64,000 nt of DNA from Homarus americanus (lineage: Eukaryota; Arthropoda; Malacostraca; Decapoda; Nephropidae). The stretch's first letter is position 1; each line of letters starts with the position of its first letter. The notes below the pieces were generated by a model. It worked only from the letters and a program-made list of their open reading frames with translations. It had not been told where the DNA came from and made no database searches. The DNA is taken from assembly GCF_018991925.1 (NCBI RefSeq), contig NW_024727827.1:225001-289000 (forward strand), in the 5' to 3' direction. This document shows, one piece after another, positions 63,306-64,000 of this stretch. A program made the position numbers and the translations under genes.

Positions 63306-63429
63306 TTGGCTTGAACACCTCTACACTCAACGCACCGATCACGCACTCAATGCACTCAACATGAGGCGTGATTCTCCCAAGCAACGAGGACGTCGGAATG
63401 TACACGCTCGGCCGCTCGTGTCGCTAACG

Positions 63430-63830
63430 TGTGGTTGTCGGCGTCCACAGTAACGCCTGGCGAAGGTCTGCCACCATCACCGTCTACACTAACGCCTGGC
63501 GAAGTGCTGCACCCACCACCACCCACCACCGTCTACACTAACGCCTGGAAGGTCTGCCCACCACCACCACTACCTACCACTACCACCACCACCACCACCA
63601 CCGTCACACTAACGCCTGGCGAAGGTCTACCACCACCGTCTACACTAACGCCTGGCGAAGGTCTGCCACAACCACCGTCTACACTAACGCTGAGGTCTGC
63701 CACCACCACCCACCACCACCACCACACTCATCGTCCACAGTAACGCCTGGCGAAGGTCTGCCACCACCACCGTCACTAACGCCTGGCAAAGGTCTGCCAC
63801 ACCACCGTCTACACTAACGCCTGGTGAAGG
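63430..63830 (+). repeat. 39-bp minisatellite AACGCCTGGCGAAGGTCTGC, about 10 units
   Basis: Units consist of GTCTACACTAACGCCTGGCG plus AAGGTCTGCC and a variable CCA run. Confidence 0.95.
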
Positions 63831-64000
63831 TCCGCCACCACCACCACCACCACCACCACTACCACCACAACTACCACTATCACCACCACTACCACCACCA
63901 CCACCCACCACCACCTACACCTATGGTGTTGGTGGTGGTGTGGTGGTGGTGTGGTGGTGGTGTGGGTAGTATGATGGTGTGTGTAGTGTGGTGGTGTGTT
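63831..64000. repeat. (CCA)n then (GGT)n
   Basis: CCA 63831-63915, then GGT/GTGTGGT 63925-64000. The two halves are complementary and could pair. Confidence 0.95.

Noticed and set aside
62027..63453. Long Ser/Pro/Leu frames (plus) and Arg/Glu/Gly frame (minus)
   Set aside because: Pure CCT/CTT repeat translation. A stop codon is nearly impossible in such sequence.

Overview
This window looks like non-coding, repeat-saturated DNA from an arthropod nuclear genome, most likely a decapod crustacean. The evidence is (1) many interstitial runs of the arthropod telomere word TTAGG/CCTAA, (2) extreme density of (CA)n, (CAGA)n, (CATA)n, (ATT)n, (GGT)n and (CCT)n microsatellites and of minisatellites with 18 to 81 bp units, and (3) decayed non-LTR retrotransposons of types common in crustaceans. 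The decapod placement is inference. By eye, a third to a half of the window is tandem repeat. I find no intact protein-coding gene, rRNA gene or CRISPR array. Almost all long open frames are translations of simple repeats or degenerate transposon remnants.

Layout. 1-5.4 kb: a LINE 3' end, then purine, CA and GGT repeats, and a decayed reverse-transcriptase element (family F) embedded in GGT/GTA repeats. 5.4-7.2 kb: a nest of two CR1-like LINE subfamilies (A and B), with B inserted into A. 7.3-12.5 kb: G/A-rich repeats, a 2.5 kb minisatellite of about 80 units each carrying TTGTTTAC, more CR1 remnants, and a 27-bp minisatellite. 12.5-22 kb: AT-rich single-copy DNA, a 1.6 kb 20-bp minisatellite, CATA and GA tracts, and a minus-strand LINE (D). 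23.6-25.3 kb: the best CR1-like copy (A), followed head-to-tail by a truncated B. 25.3-35 kb: microsatellites, a CRE-bearing repeat, a perfect hairpin, a possible tRNA-derived SINE and promoter-like DNA. 35-38.5 kb: a second LINE C 3' end, a CCAAT/TATA tandem array and a composite CA-rich satellite carrying AP-1 and E-box words. 39.1-43.3 kb: a Jockey-like RT pseudogene (G), a telomere-like CTAAC satellite and a LINE C-terminus (E). 44.5-47 kb: a LINE C scrap and two minus-strand B copies. 47-54 kb: AT-rich DNA and 47-bp and 24-bp minisatellites. 54.4-55 kb: a second F copy. 55-64 kb: purine and CA tracts, a 49-bp repeat, a phased CCAAT cluster, 25-, 34- and 31-bp minisatellites, a 1.2 kb pyrimidine tract and a 39-bp minisatellite.

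Nothing acts together as an operon. The biology on view is retrotransposon decay (seven LINE-type families, nested and 5'-truncated, often abutting microsatellites) plus tandem-repeat expansion. The most interesting non-transposon signal is that several tandem arrays and single-copy patches carry canonical transcription-factor words (forkhead DBE, NF-Y CCAAT, CRE, AP-1, E2F), in a few cases at about three or four helical turns. Whether any of this is functional cannot be decided from sequence alone.
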